Positions 1 to 8,887 are shown, counted from the stretch's first letter. The stretch: DNA of 64,000 nucleotides from Pseudonocardia parietis (GCF_017876315.1 NZ_JAGINU010000001.1:3720001-3784000); one strand, 5' to 3'. The notes: generated by a model not told the origin, from the sequence alone. Numbers and translations: made by a program.

Positions 1-171
1 TCGCTGCAGCCGTCGTACTACGCCAACCTGCGCCCGCCGGGAGTGGAGTTCCGGCCGTTGTCCGGCGACGTGCCGACGGTGGCGCTGCAGGTCGCGTGGC
101 GGCGCCGGGACCGCTCGCCCGCCGTCGGGCACTTCGTCGAGGCGGCCCGCGCCTGCGCCGCCGCGGGCTGA
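1..171 (+). CDS. LysR-type regulator, C-terminal fragment
   Basis: The window opens inside a gene; 56 codons remain before TGA at 169-171. The fragment has the look of the last beta-strand and helix of a LysR effector-binding domain: a hydrophobic strand (VALQVAW), a short Arg/Asp turn (RRRDRSPAV) and a closing helix (FVEAARA). No DNA-binding part is visible because it lies off the left edge, so the target genes cannot be named. The next gene is on the opposite strand and converges with it. The family call rests on a short tail only. Confidence 0.6.
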   Translation, partial: SLQPSYYANLRPPGVEFRPLSGDVPTVALQVAWRRRDRSPAVGHFVEAARACAAAG

Positions 172-215
172 GGCTGAGGAGGCGCCGGGGGCTGGGGAGG
201 CGGCGCGGACCCGCG

Positions 216-1208
216 CTATCCGGCGTCGGCCACCCCGTGCCCGGAGCCGGCGACCTGCGGGCGGCCGACGACGAGCGGATCGGGGGTGCCGACGGCGTCG
301 GCGTCCTTGGCGGTGTAGTCCAGTCCGGACAGCACCAGGCGCATCGCCTCGATCCGGCCGCGCCGCTTGTCGTTGGAGTCGACGACCGTCCACGGCGCGT
401 GCCCGGTGTCGGTACCGGCGAACATCGCCTCCTTGGCCGCGGTGTAGTCGTCCCACCGCTCCAGGCTCGCCAGGTCGACCGGGCTGAGCTTCCACTGGCG
501 CAGCGGATCGAGCACCCGGATCATGAACCGGGTCCGCTGCTCGAGCCGGGACACCGAGAACCACAGCTTGACCAGGTGGATGCCGTCGTCCACCAGCGAA
601 CGCTCCAGTCCCGGCACCTCGCGCATGAACCGCTCGTACTCGTCGTCGGTGCAGAACCCCATGACCTGCTCGACGACGGCGCGGCTGTACCAGGAGCGGT
701 CGAACAGCACGATCTCCCCGGCCGTCGGCAGCTGCTGGAGGTAGCGCTGGAAGTACCACTGCCCCTGCTCCGCCCCGGTCGGCTTGTCCAGCGCCACCAC
801 CCGGGCGCCGCGCGGGTTGAGGTGCTCGGTGAACCGCTGGATCGTGCCGCCCTTCCCGGCGGCGTCGCGTCCCTCGAACAGGATCACGATCCGCCGGCCG
901 GTGTCCTTCACCCAGGACTGCAGTTTCAGCAGCTCGATCTGCAGGGCGCGCTTGGCGTCCTCATACTCGGGGCGGGCCATCAGCTCCGGGTAGGGGTGCT
1001 CCTCACGCCAGGTGCCCACCTCGTGGCCGTCCGGCCCCACCAGCTGCGCATCGCCGTCGGTGCCCTCCAGCACCTGCCAGCTGTTCGGGTCGTCGAGCAG
1101 GTCGACCTTGCGCAGTGCCGCCTGCAGCTCCTCCCGGGTGCGCTCGGAACGTCCGGCCACGTCCGGGGTCCCGCGGAAGCCGCGGACCGCCTGTCCGATC
1201 GATGTCAT
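216..1208 (-). CDS. ppk2: Polyphosphate kinase 2 family protein
   Basis: 330 residues. PPK2 enzymes move phosphate between polyphosphate and nucleoside phosphates in the cytoplasm. The P-loop GRDAAGKGG (residues 113-121) and the second conserved stretch FDRSWYSR (169-176) are both present, followed by the Arg-rich lid region. The length fits one-domain PPK2 plus a 90-residue N-terminal extension. An open frame continues upstream, but the ATG at 1208 is preceded by GAGGAA at good spacing and starts a typical PPK2 N-terminus, so I prefer it. The sequence does not settle whether it makes ADP/GDP from polyP or the reverse. The next gene upstream on the same strand is a small membrane protein. Confidence 0.93.
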   Translation of the reverse strand: MTSIGQAVRGFRGTPDVAGRSERTREELQAALRKVDLLDDPNSWQVLEGTDGDAQLVGPDGHEVGTWREEHPYPELMARPEYEDAKRALQIELLKLQSWVKDTGRRIVILFEGRDAAGKGGTIQRFTEHLNPRGARVVALDKPTGAEQGQWYFQRYLQQLPTAGEIVLFDRSWYSRAVVEQVMGFCTDDEYERFMREVPGLERSLVDDGIHLVKLWFSVSRLEQRTRFMIRVLDPLRQWKLSPVDLASLERWDDYTAAKEAMFAGTDTGHAPWTVVDSNDKRRGRIEAMRLVLSGLDYTAKDADAVGTPDPLVVGRPQVAGSGHGVADAG

Positions 1209-1224
1209 CGGGGTTCCTCGCCGG

Positions 1225-1509
1225 TCAGGACCGCCCCGCGGCCCGGCCCCGGCGCAGTCGCTGCCGCGTCCGGATCCCCCAGGCGACACAGCCCAGGGTG
1301 ACCGCACCGAGGACGACGGTCCCGACGAGCGAGCCGAGCACGACCGCGAACAGCACCGTGACGAAGGCGGACAGGATCCCGGCGACCAGGCAGATCTTCG
1401 CGTGCAGCCGCAGCGCCGCCTGCCCCTCGGCGCCGGTGTCGGTCGACCCGGGCCCGCCGATACCCGGCACGTGTCGGTCCTCCGGCCGGTCACCGCTCCG
1501 CTCCCGCAT
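1225..1509 (-). CDS. Small two-helix membrane protein
   Basis: 94 residues. A polar N-terminus of about 35 residues is followed by two hydrophobic helices (about 38-60 and 62-80) and a basic tail (RTRQRLRRGR), consistent with an inner-membrane hairpin with its tail inside. I do not recognise a family. The ATG at 1509 is chosen because a GTGT-N15-GGGAAC promoter-like motif ends nine bases upstream and there is no Shine-Dalgarno sequence, a pattern shared by several genes in this window. It ends 16 bp before ppk2 and may be co-transcribed with it. Confidence 0.6.
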   Translation of the reverse strand: MRERSGDRPEDRHVPGIGGPGSTDTGAEGQAALRLHAKICLVAGILSAFVTVLFAVVLGSLVGTVVLGAVTLGCVAWGIRTRQRLRRGRAAGRS

Positions 1510-1518
1510 GCGGTCGGG

Positions 1519-1543
1519 GTTCCCGGCGAGCACCGGTCTACAC
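1519..1543 (-). promoter_or_regulatory. SigB/SigF-like promoter of the small membrane gene
   Basis: On the minus strand: GTGT, 15-nt spacer, GGGAAC, then nine bases to the ATG at 1509. It matches the GTTT-N15-GGGWA pattern seen repeatedly here, with one mismatch in the -35 element. Confidence 0.4.
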
Positions 1544-1587
1544 CACCGACGCCCCGAATGCCGTGAACCCCGGGTGGCGGACGCGGC

Positions 1588-1612
1588 GATTGAACCCGGA
1601 CCGCGCGGGAAC
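1588..1612 (+). promoter_or_regulatory. SigB/SigF-like promoter of the molybdenum hydroxylase operon
   Basis: GATT, 15-nt spacer, GGGAAC, then ten bases to the ATG at 1623. No Shine-Dalgarno sequence lies between, so translation would be leaderless or nearly so. One mismatch in the -35 element. Confidence 0.4.
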
Positions 1613-1622
1613 GCTGCACCCC

Positions 1623-2144
1623 ATGGACCACGAACTGTCGCTACGGGTCGACGGGACCGACCACCGCCTGACGGTCGACACCCGCACCTCACTGCTCGAC
1701 GCCCTCCGTCAGCGTCTCGGCAACACCAGCCCGAAGAAGGGGTGCGACCACGGCCAGTGCGGTTCGTGCACCGTCCTGGTCGACGGCGTGCGGGTGCTGT
1801 CGTGCCTGACCCTCGCCGTGACCCGCGACGGCGCCGACGTCGTCACCGCCGACGGCCTGTCCGGGGCCGACGGTGACCATCCCGTGCACCGGGCCTTCGT
1901 CGACGAGGACGCCTTCCAGTGCGGCTACTGCACGCCCGGGCAGGTGTGCTCGACGGTCGGCATGCTCGACGAGTTCGACCGCGGCCGCCCGAGCGTCGTC
2001 ACCGGCGATCTCGCCACCGCTCCCGAACTGGACGACGCCGAGATCGCGGAGCGGATGAGCGGCAACCTCTGCCGCTGCGGTGCCTACCTCGGGATCCGCG
2101 CGGCGGTGGCCCGCGTCGCGCGCGAGCGGGAGGGATCACGGTGA
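1623..2144 (+). CDS. Molybdenum hydroxylase, 2Fe-2S subunit
   Basis: 173 residues. This small electron-transfer subunit of a xanthine/aldehyde-oxidase-type enzyme carries two [2Fe-2S] clusters. The plant-ferredoxin-like site uses Cys41, Cys46, Cys49 and Cys61. The second, all-helical site uses Cys100, Cys103, Cys150 and Cys152 (QCGYC and LCRCG). The reading frame is open upstream, but the ATG at 1623 gives the standard N-terminus, directly after a promoter-like motif. It is first of a three-gene operon with the FAD and molybdopterin subunits, and its stop overlaps the next start (GTGA). There is no Tat signal, so the complex is probably cytoplasmic, unlike E. coli PaoABC. Confidence 0.93.
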   Translation: MDHELSLRVDGTDHRLTVDTRTSLLDALRQRLGNTSPKKGCDHGQCGSCTVLVDGVRVLSCLTLAVTRDGADVVTADGLSGADGDHPVHRAFVDEDAFQCGYCTPGQVCSTVGMLDEFDRGRPSVVTGDLATAPELDDAEIAERMSGNLCRCGAYLGIRAAVARVAREREGSR

Positions 2145-3139
2145 GGCCGTTCGACTACCGGGCCCCGCAGGACGCCGGGTCGGCCGTGGCCGCCGTCGCC
2201 GCCCGGCCGGACGCGCGCTTCCTCGGTGGCGGCACCAACCTCGTCGACCACCTGCGCCTCGGCGTCGCGGAACCGGGGCTGCTCGTCGACGTCACCGGTC
2301 TCCTGCCTGCCGGGATCGACGACGACGGCGGCGGGCTGCGGATCGGTGCGGGCGTCGCGAACGCCGACCTGGCCGCCGACGACCGGGTCCGCCGGCGCTA
2401 CCCGATGCTGGCCAGGGCGCTGCTGTCCGGGGCGTCGGGTCAGCTGCGCAACATGGCGACCACCGGCGGCAACCCGCTGCAGCGCACCCGGTGCCTGTAC
2501 TTCCAGGACGTCACCACCCCCTGCAACAAGCGCAGCCCCGGCTCCGGATGCTCCGCGATCGGCGGCGCCACCCGCCAGCACGCGATCCTCGGCGCGTCCG
2601 AGCACTGCATCGCCACCCACCCGTCGGACATGGCGGTCGCGCTGACCGCGCTGGACGCCCAGGTCGAGGTCCTCGGCCCGCAGGGCGAACGCACCGTTCC
2701 GTTCGGCGAGCTGCACCGGTTGCCGGGGGACACGCCCGAACGCGACACCGTGCTCGAGCACGGTGAGCTGATCACCGCGATCGTGCTGCCAGAGCTCCCG
2801 ATCGCCGCCCGGTCGGACTACCGCAAGGTCCGCGACCGCGCGTCGTACGCGTTCGCGCTGGTCTCCGTCGCGGCCGCGCTCCAGGTCACCGACAGCACGA
2901 TCACCGACGCCCGCATCGCGTTCGGCGGTGTGGCGCACCGGCCCTGGCGGGCGCACCGCGCCGAGCAGGTGCTGCGCGGCGCGACCCCGTCCGACGACAC
3001 GTTCCGGGCAGCAGCGGATGCGGAGCTCGCCGACGCCCACCCGCAGGACGGGTTCGACGGCGGGAACGCGTTCAAGATCCCGCTGCTGACCCGGACGTTG
3101 ACCGGCACGCTGCGCGATCTCGCGCGACAGGAGGCATGA
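2141..3139 (+). CDS. Molybdenum hydroxylase, FAD-binding subunit
   Basis: 332 residues with a GTG start overlapping the previous stop. FAD-binding CO-dehydrogenase-flavoprotein fold: FLGGGTNL (27-34) for the FAD pyrophosphate and MATTGGNPL (105-113). Cys118, Cys128, Cys137 and Cys156 lie in an insertion right after this site. A four-Cys insert there is known from PaoB-type subunits, where it holds an extra [4Fe-4S] cluster; I infer the same here. A C-terminal CO-dehydrogenase flavoprotein domain follows. It passes electrons from the 2Fe-2S clusters to the final acceptor. The substrate is not readable from this subunit. Confidence 0.92.
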   Translation: MRPFDYRAPQDAGSAVAAVAARPDARFLGGGTNLVDHLRLGVAEPGLLVDVTGLLPAGIDDDGGGLRIGAGVANADLAADDRVRRRYPMLARALLSGASGQLRNMATTGGNPLQRTRCLYFQDVTTPCNKRSPGSGCSAIGGATRQHAILGASEHCIATHPSDMAVALTALDAQVEVLGPQGERTVPFGELHRLPGDTPERDTVLEHGELITAIVLPELPIAARSDYRKVRDRASYAFALVSVAAALQVTDSTITDARIAFGGVAHRPWRAHRAEQVLRGATPSDDTFRAAADAELADAHPQDGFDGGNAFKIPLLTRTLTGTLRDLARQEA

Positions 3140-3141
3140 GC

Positions 3142-5238
3142 ATGACCGGGACGCTCGAACCACGCGCCATCGGCGCCGACCTGCCCCGCCGCGACGGGCC
3201 GGAGAAGGTGCGCGGCACCGCGCTGTACGCCGACGAGTCACCGGCGCGGAACCCGGTGTACTGCCGGCTCGTCCAGGCGCCCCTCGCGCGCGGGCGGGTC
3301 ACCGGCGTCGACCCCGCCCTCGCGGAGACCCAGGACGGCGTGCTGGCGGTGCTGACCCCGGCCACCGCCGAACGCCTGGCCGACACCAGCGACGCCGAGT
3401 ACGCGATCCTGCAGGACGACGAGGTGCACTTCCGCGGCCAGATCGTCGCCGCCGTGATCGCCGAGACCTTCGAGCAGGCGCGCTACGCCGCCGACCTCGT
3501 CGACGTCGGCTACGACGAGCAGCCGGGCGACGTGCACCTCTCGGCGGACCGCTCCGATCTCTACCGCCCCGAGCAGGTCGAGACCGGCGACCCGCCGGAC
3601 TCCCACGAGGGCGACGTGGACGCCGCGATCACCGCGGGACCGGTACGCCTCGAGCGCGTCTACACGACACCGATGCTGCACAACAACCCGATGGAGCCGC
3701 ACGCGACGACGGCGCTGTGGGACCCGGACGGCCACGGCGGCGCCGGATCGCTGACGCTGTGGGACTCCACCCAGGGCGTGCACACCGTCCGCGACACGGT
3801 GCGCACCGTGCTCGGCCTGGATCCCGAGCAGGTCCGGGTCGTGTGCCCCTACGTCGGCGGCGGGTTCGGTTCCAAGGGCATCCCGCACCAGAACGTGGTG
3901 ACCGCGGCGATGGCGGCCCGTGCCGTGCCGGGCCGCCCGGTGCGCCTCCCGCTGACCCGGCAGCAGACGTTCTCCCTCGCCGGCTACCGCCCCCCGACGA
4001 TCCAGCAGGTGGCGTTGGCCGCCGGTGCCGACGGCCGGCTCACCGCGATCGCGAACGACGTCGTCGAGCAGACCTCGCGGATCAAGGAGTTCGCTGAGCA
4101 GACCGTGCTGCCGGCCCGCACCATGTACGCCGCGCCAAACCGGCGGACCACCACCCGCCTCGCCGCGCTCGACGTGCCGATCCCGTCCTGGATGCGAGCG
4201 CCGGGCGAGTGCCCGGGCATGTTCGGGCCCGAGGTCGCGATGGACGAGCTCGCCCACGAGCTCGGCATCGACCCGATCGAGCTGCGGGTGCGCAACGAGC
4301 CGGACACCGATCCCGACTCCGGTCTCCCGTTCTCGTCCCGGGACCTGCTCGCCTGCCTGCGCCGCGGCGCCGAGGAATTCGGGTGGTCCACTCGCGACCC
4401 GCGGCCCGGCGTGCGCTCGCACGGTGGCTGGCGGTGGGGGACCGGGGTGGCCGCCTCGGTCTACCCGACGATGCGGATGCCCGTATCCGAGGCCGAGATC
4501 GCCCGGGTGGACGGGCGCTACGTGGCCCGGATCGGCGCCGCCGACCTGGGCACCGGCACCTGGACGGCACTGGTGCAGATCGTCGCGGACGCGCTCGACG
4601 TCGCGGTGGACGAGGTCGACGTGCAGATCGGCGACACCGAGTACCCGATGGCCTCGGTGGCCGGCGGCTCGTCGGGGATCAACACCTGGGGTTCGACGCT
4701 CGTGGCGACCGCGCAGGAGTTCCGCAAGCGTTTCGGCGACGAGCCCGCCGACGGTGACTCCGCCCGGGGCGAGGTACCGCAGAACGATGCTGCCGAGCGA
4801 TATGCGATGTCGGCGTACGGCGCACAGTTCGCCGAGGTCGCGGTGCACGCCGACACCGGTGAGATCCGGGTGCCCCGGCTCTACGGCACCTTCGCGGTCG
4901 GGCGGGTGGTCAACCCGCGGATGGCGCGCTCGCAGCTGGTCGGTGGCATGACCATGGGGCTCGGCATGGCCCTGTACGAGCACAGCCTGTTCGACCCGCG
5001 CACCGGGCACGTCGTCAACCACGACCTGGCCGAGTACCACGTGCCGTGCCAGGCGGACGTGGCCGATCTGCGGGCGGACTGGATCGACGAGCACGATCCC
5101 CACGTCAACCCGATGGGCACCAAGGGGATCGGCGAGATCGGCATCGTCGGTACGGCCGCGGCGGTGGCGAACGCGGCCTGGCACGCCACCGGGACGCGGG
5201 TGCGCGACCTGCCGGTCACCCTCGACTCGTTGCTCTGA
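3142..5238 (+). CDS. Molybdenum hydroxylase, molybdopterin-binding catalytic subunit
   Basis: 698 residues. It catalyses hydroxylation of an aldehyde or N-heterocycle at a Mo-cofactor. GGGFGS (239-244) is the conserved cofactor loop, WMRAPGE follows the dehydrogenase core, and Glu665 in GIGEIG is the expected catalytic base. Two ATGs lie at the junction, 3136 and 3142. The GGAGG at 3130-3134 is only one base from the first but seven from the second, so 3142 is preferred. The overall arrangement resembles PaoABC/YagTSR aldehyde oxidoreductases more than xanthine dehydrogenase; the substrate remains inference. No XdhC/PaoD-type maturation chaperone lies beside it. The 3' end overlaps the convergent gene by 23 bp. 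Confidence 0.92.
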   Translation: MTGTLEPRAIGADLPRRDGPEKVRGTALYADESPARNPVYCRLVQAPLARGRVTGVDPALAETQDGVLAVLTPATAERLADTSDAEYAILQDDEVHFRGQIVAAVIAETFEQARYAADLVDVGYDEQPGDVHLSADRSDLYRPEQVETGDPPDSHEGDVDAAITAGPVRLERVYTTPMLHNNPMEPHATTALWDPDGHGGAGSLTLWDSTQGVHTVRDTVRTVLGLDPEQVRVVCPYVGGGFGSKGIPHQNVVTAAMAARAVPGRPVRLPLTRQQTFSLAGYRPPTIQQVALAAGADGRLTAIANDVVEQTSRIKEFAEQTVLPARTMYAAPNRRTTTRLAALDVPIPSWMRAPGECPGMFGPEVAMDELAHELGIDPIELRVRNEPDTDPDSGLPFSSRDLLACLRRGAEEFGWSTRDPRPGVRSHGGWRWGTGVAASVYPTMRMPVSEAEIARVDGRYVARIGAADLGTGTWTALVQIVADALDVAVDEVDVQIGDTEYPMASVAGGSSGINTWGSTLVATAQEFRKRFGDEPADGDSARGEVPQNDAAERYAMSAYGAQFAEVAVHADTGEIRVPRLYGTFAVGRVVNPRMARSQLVGGMTMGLGMALYEHSLFDPRTGHVVNHDLAEYHVPCQADVADLRADWIDEHDPHVNPMGTKGIGEIGIVGTAAAVANAAWHATGTRVRDLPVTLDSLL

Positions 5239-5746
5239 CGACGACCGGCCCGACCAGCCACAACAGGACCAGCATCGTGACGAACCCGGCTCCGCCGGCC
5301 AGCGCGCCGACCCGTCCGACCGCGAGATCGAGGACCAACGCCAGCCCCGCCACCAGGGTGACGGCGAGTGCGCCCAGCCCGAGCTGGGTGAGCCGGTGCG
5401 CCCACCGGACCAGCTCGGGTTTGCACCCGCGGCGGAAGACGACCCGGTGCGCGGCGACCGGGGCGACGAGCAGCGCGGAGCTGACGGCCGCGGCGATCAG
5501 GGTCGTCACGAACATCGCGAGCTGCACCGGGTCGAGCCGGGCGAACCGCTCGGTGAAGGACGCGGTCAGCAGGAACCCGAGCAGGATCTGCACTCCGGTC
5601 AGCGTCACCCGCAGCTCCTGGAGCAGCTCCACGAAGTTGCGGTCGGCCCGGCACAGCGGTGACTCGGCCCGGTGCCGCTCGTTCCAGACGTCGCTGCCCG
5701 TGACGAGCTCTTCCGGGGTGGGCGCAGTGCTCAACGGGGTCGGCAT
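5216..5746 (-). CDS. DUF6328-family membrane protein
   Basis: 176 residues with four predicted membrane helices in the C-terminal two thirds (around 60-80, 83-105, 122-145 and 148-170). A hydrophilic N-terminus contains the family-like segment LLQELRVTLTGVQILLGFLL. Such proteins are common in actinomycetes and have no known function. The ATG at 5746 has AAGGAG five bases upstream. The open frame runs much further back, but that part is a shadow of the opposite-strand genes. Convergent with the molybdenum hydroxylase operon, overlapping it by 23 bp. Confidence 0.8.
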   Translation of the reverse strand: MPTPLSTAPTPEELVTGSDVWNERHRAESPLCRADRNFVELLQELRVTLTGVQILLGFLLTASFTERFARLDPVQLAMFVTTLIAAAVSSALLVAPVAAHRVVFRRGCKPELVRWAHRLTQLGLGALAVTLVAGLALVLDLAVGRVGALAGGAGFVTMLVLLWLVGPVVVRATSRG

Positions 5747-5888
5747 GGCTGCTCCTTCCAGCTCCGCCGGGCCCGCCCGGCCCGGCCGGCGACGACACGA
5801 ACGCCCGCGAACGGGCGCGGTATGCGTGTGTGGGCGGGAGCCGGCCGGGTAGCCGGGGGCCCCGACGCCGATGACGGGGAGTGCGGTC

Positions 5889-6395
5889 ATGGTCGAGGTA
5901 CGGGTACGGGCGGTCGGAATCGATTCTGAGACCGACCGGCCTGTGGTCCTGCTGCAGGAGACCGAGGAACGCGAACGGATGCTCGTGGTCGCGATCGGGG
6001 AGCCGGAGGCGGTCGCGCTGGCCTCGGTGCTCGAGGGCACCCGGCCCCGCGGGCGCCCGGGCACGCACCAGCTGATCGGCGACATCCTCGCCGCCTTCGG
6101 CAGGCAGCTGCGCAGCGTGCGGGTGCGCGGACTGAGCGAGCAGATCTTCCTCGCGGAGCTGCAGCTGGACGACGGGACCGTCGTCGACGCGCGCACCAGC
6201 GACGCCGTCGTGCTCGCCCTGCAGGCGGACGTCCGCATCGACGTCGCCGACACCGTCATCGACCGTGCGGGCGTCGCCCCCCGCACGATCACCATGGACC
6301 AGGCCGGGCCCGGGCCCGGACCGCCCGAGGTGGAGGAGTTCCGGCGCTTCCTGGACGACGCCGTACCGGACGACTTCGGAGAGGACCCGCCGTGA
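5889..6395 (+). CDS. Bifunctional nuclease (BFN, DUF151) family protein, copy 1
   Basis: 168 residues. BFN-domain proteins are a family described as nucleases and stress regulators; the bacterial role is poorly known. The domain spans about residues 1-130, with the family features PVVLLQE, the IGEPEA turn and a conserved RTSDAVVLAL stretch. An acidic tail follows. An ATG at 5871 is also in frame, but GGGGAG at 5877-5881 is well placed for 5889. Its stop overlaps the start of the MBL-fold gene (GTGA), so the two are translationally coupled. A second BFN/MBL pair lies at 28444-29838, so this partnership appears functional. Confidence 0.88.
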   Translation: MVEVRVRAVGIDSETDRPVVLLQETEERERMLVVAIGEPEAVALASVLEGTRPRGRPGTHQLIGDILAAFGRQLRSVRVRGLSEQIFLAELQLDDGTVVDARTSDAVVLALQADVRIDVADTVIDRAGVAPRTITMDQAGPGPGPPEVEEFRRFLDDAVPDDFGEDPP

Positions 6396-7279
6396 CCACA
6401 CCCCGCCCGTCCGAGACGTCGCTGACCTTCATCGGGACCGCCACCACGCTGCTGCGGCTCGGCCGGTTCCGGCTGCTCACCGACCCGAACTTCCTGCACC
6501 GCGGCCGGCGGGCCGCACTCGGATGGGGCCTGTCGTCGCGCCGGCGGACCGACCCGGCCCTGAGCATCGGCGAGCTGCCCGCCCTCGACGCGATCCTGCT
6601 GTCGCACCTGCACGGCGGCCACTTCGACCGCGTCGCCCGGGCCGGTCTCGACCACGGGTTGCCGGTGGTCACGACCCCGCACGCCCGGGACCGGCTGCGT
6701 CGCTGGGGCTTCGAGGCCGCGACCGGGCTCGATACGTGGCAGAGCTGGGAGATGGGGGATGGTGCCGAGCGGATCCGGGTCACCGCGGTGCCTGCCCGGC
6801 ACGGGCCGCGGCTGCTGCACCGGATGCTGCCCACCGTGCAGGGCAGCATCGTGGACCTGCAGCGGGACGGGCGGCGGGTACTGCGCCTCTACATCACCGG
6901 CGACACGGTGACGGCGCCGGAGCTGACCGAGATCCGCGACCGGGTCGACGGCATCGACGTGATGGTCGCCCATCTCGGCGGCACCCGGATCGGTGGTGTG
7001 CTGCTGACCCTGGATGCCCGGCAGGGGGCCGACCTGGTCGGGCTGGTCCGGCCGGGCCGGGTGGTCCCGGTGCACTACGACGACTACGACGTGTTCCGCT
7101 CGCCGCTGACCCACTTCCTCGACGAGATGCGCGCCCGTGGCGACGGTGACCGGGTCCGGGTGGTGCAGCGGGGGGAGACGCTCGCGCTGCCGCCGTCCAC
7201 CGGACGCGCCGCCACGTTGCCGGGGCCCGGCAACGAGAACCACGTCGGCGACGTCGCCGGGTTTCGGCTCCCTCCGTGA
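6392..7279 (+). CDS. MBL-fold metallohydrolase with altered metal motif, copy 1
   Basis: 295 residues, GTG start overlapping the BFN stop by 4 nt. UlaG/RomA-like MBL fold: FIGTATTLLR strand, LLTDPNF, the metal motif at 71-79, a GDTV segment and PVHYDDY near the C-terminus. The canonical HxHxDH reads HLHGGH here (His72, His74, Gly76 in place of Asp, His77). The Asp normally binds the second metal, so this copy may bind one metal or have changed activity. The paralogue at 29005-29838 keeps HHHGDH. Substrate unknown. Confidence 0.85.
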   Translation: MTTPRPSETSLTFIGTATTLLRLGRFRLLTDPNFLHRGRRAALGWGLSSRRRTDPALSIGELPALDAILLSHLHGGHFDRVARAGLDHGLPVVTTPHARDRLRRWGFEAATGLDTWQSWEMGDGAERIRVTAVPARHGPRLLHRMLPTVQGSIVDLQRDGRRVLRLYITGDTVTAPELTEIRDRVDGIDVMVAHLGGTRIGGVLLTLDARQGADLVGLVRPGRVVPVHYDDYDVFRSPLTHFLDEMRARGDGDRVRVVQRGETLALPPSTGRAATLPGPGNENHVGDVAGFRLPP

Positions 7280-7295
7280 CGGTGACCCCCCGACC

Positions 7296-7598
7296 ATGAC
7301 GACGACAGAGCAGAACCGCAGGGAAGCGGTCGTCACCGTCCCGGACCTCGCCGGGCTCGACCTCCCGCGGGCCCACGACACGGCGCTGGACGGCGGCCTC
7401 CTCGCGGTGGAGCACGAGACGTCCGACGACGCGCCGCAGCGCCGGGTGGTCCGGCAGGACCCCGCGAGCGGCATCGTGGCCCGCTACGGGAGCACCGTGA
7501 CGGTGTGGGCCGCGCCCCCGCCGCCGGACTCCGGGGGCGGCGGCGGATCCGGTGTGGCACCGGTCGGCCCGGGCCCGGTGCTGAGTGGTCAGGGCTGA
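7296..7598 (+). CDS. PASTA-domain small protein
   Basis: 100 residues. A single PASTA domain is readable at about 12-70: VPDLAGLDLPRA start, a variable middle, and a VVRQDPASGIV-type core ending in a TVTVWA strand. PASTA domains in kinases and penicillin-binding proteins bind cell-wall fragments. Here there is no transmembrane segment or kinase, only a Pro/Gly-rich tail (PPPPDSGGGGGSG). It is therefore likely cytosolic and its ligand is unknown. It follows the BFN/MBL pair by 16 bp and may belong to the same transcript. The ATG at 7296 lacks a convincing ribosome binding site. Confidence 0.75.
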   Translation: MTTTEQNRREAVVTVPDLAGLDLPRAHDTALDGGLLAVEHETSDDAPQRRVVRQDPASGIVARYGSTVTVWAAPPPPDSGGGGGSGVAPVGPGPVLSGQG

Positions 7599-7650
7599 GG
7601 GGGCGGGCAGGGCTGAAGAGGCCGGCAGGGCTGAGGAGCCCGGACCGCGG

Positions 7651-8391
7651 TCATGCCTGCGGGCCGTGCGAGGACGCGCCGGGTGACTCCGCAGGAACCC
7701 CACTGGACTCGACGACGACCTCGGCGACGTCGCGGAGCTTGCGGTTGAGCCGCTGGGAGATGTCGACCAGGTAGGCGAACGCCCGGTCCTCGGTGAGGTG
7801 CTCGTCGCGCATCACGATGCCGACCGCGATCCCGATCCGGCGGCTGTTCTGCAGCGCGATCTCCAGGTTCTCGCCGTGCTCGCGTTCGCGGGCGGACGCC
7901 ATGGCGATCGCGCCGTGGGCGGCCACGATCGTGCCGACGGCACGGGAGTGCGCGTCGAACCCGTGCGGCCGGTCGGTGTAGAGGTTCAGCGCCCCGGTGG
8001 TGTGCTCGGAGGTGAACAACCGGAATGCGAGCATGCCGACGATCGGGGACTCGGCGGCGACCCGGCGGGCGAACCGGGGCCAGCGGTCGTCGTGGGCGAG
8101 ATCGTCGACCTGGTACACGGCATGGTCGGTGATCGCGCTGAGGCAGGGGCCCTCGCCGAGCTCGTTCTGGATCGCGTGGATCCGCTCGGTGATCTCGTCG
8201 GTGGACCCGACCGTGGAGATCGAACCGTTGCGGTGGGCGAGCGAGATGCCGGCGTAGCCACAGCCCGGCACCAGCTCGACCGCGCGCCGGGTGATCATCC
8301 GACGGGTCTCCTCGGGGGCACGGGCGGCCTCCAGCTCGCGGGCCACGGTGGCGAAGAGGTCCGCGAGCTTTTCCGCATCGGGTACCGACAT
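7651..8391 (-). CDS. GAF-ANTAR transcription antitermination regulator
   Basis: 246 residues. An N-terminal helix is followed by a GAF sensor (about 25-165; LGEGPCLSA and GALNLYT are typical of this actinobacterial group) and a C-terminal ANTAR RNA-binding domain (about 175-235) containing NSRRIGIAVGIVM and a helix pair with FAYLVDISQRLNRKL. ANTAR proteins bind dual hairpins in nascent RNA and stop termination. The ligand of the GAF domain is unknown. The ATG at 8391 is chosen because translation upstream of it shows no domain. Two further GAF-ANTAR genes are at 22734 and 23545. Confidence 0.87.
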   Translation of the reverse strand: MSVPDAEKLADLFATVARELEAARAPEETRRMITRRAVELVPGCGYAGISLAHRNGSISTVGSTDEITERIHAIQNELGEGPCLSAITDHAVYQVDDLAHDDRWPRFARRVAAESPIVGMLAFRLFTSEHTTGALNLYTDRPHGFDAHSRAVGTIVAAHGAIAMASAREREHGENLEIALQNSRRIGIAVGIVMRDEHLTEDRAFAYLVDISQRLNRKLRDVAEVVVESSGVPAESPGASSHGPQA

Positions 8392-8520
8392 CGGACTGAC
8401 GCTAACGAGCGCCGTGCCGGGTGTCGACCTGGGCGACGGAGGGTCCGGCCCGGTGCGCGCGGTCGTGAAACCGTGCCGATCGACAGGGGTAGGACACCGC
8501 GTCGCGGGAACGCGTGGGGT

Positions 8521-8829
8521 ATGGCTACCCACGAGCAGATCGAGGTCTGGTTGAGCGCCGTCGAGCGCGAGCTGGGCCTGCACGGGACGGTCGAGAGCAA
8601 CCAGGGGCTCGACGCCGTCGCACAGCTCACCGATCTCGTGGCCGACCGGGTCGGCCACGAGATGGCCGGTCGTACGGCGTTCCTGATCGGTGCCGCGGCC
8701 GGGCGGGCGCAGGAACCACCGGTGGCCGCGCAGGACTTCACCGAGAAGATCGGGGCACTCGCCCGGAGCTGGAACGCCGATGCGGAGCGCGCCGAACCGC
8801 CGAACGACCCCGCGAACCGCGCCGGGTAG
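8521..8829 (+). CDS. DUF6457-like protein
   Basis: 102 residues, mostly helical and acidic. The opening IEVWLSAVERELGL and the later LTDLVADRVGHEM with a small-residue helix FLIGAAAGRAQ match my memory of DUF6457. That family is often encoded next to molybdopterin-guanine-dinucleotide genes; the window does contain two molybdoenzymes, but this gene is not adjacent to either. Function unknown. The ATG at 8521 lacks a good ribosome binding site. Confidence 0.72.
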   Translation: MATHEQIEVWLSAVERELGLHGTVESNQGLDAVAQLTDLVADRVGHEMAGRTAFLIGAAAGRAQEPPVAAQDFTEKIGALARSWNADAERAEPPNDPANRAG

Positions 8830-8862
8830 GCAGGGACGACGAGCCCTCGCCGAGGTACTGCC

Positions 8863-8887
8863 GTTTGTGCCCGTCCGGGCCGGGTAG
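8863..8887 (+). promoter_or_regulatory. SigB/SigF-like promoter of the hemerythrin gene
   Basis: GTTT (8863-8866), 15-nt spacer, GGGTAG (8882-8887). It is an exact match to the actinobacterial SigB/SigF consensus and lies 37 bases before the GTG at 8925, leaving room for the GAAGGAG ribosome binding site. Confidence 0.6.

Noticed and set aside
8488..8522. GGGTAG and GGGTAT elements before the DUF6457-like gene
   Set aside because: No GTTT-like -35 at 15-17 nt, and the GGGTAT overlaps the start codon itself.
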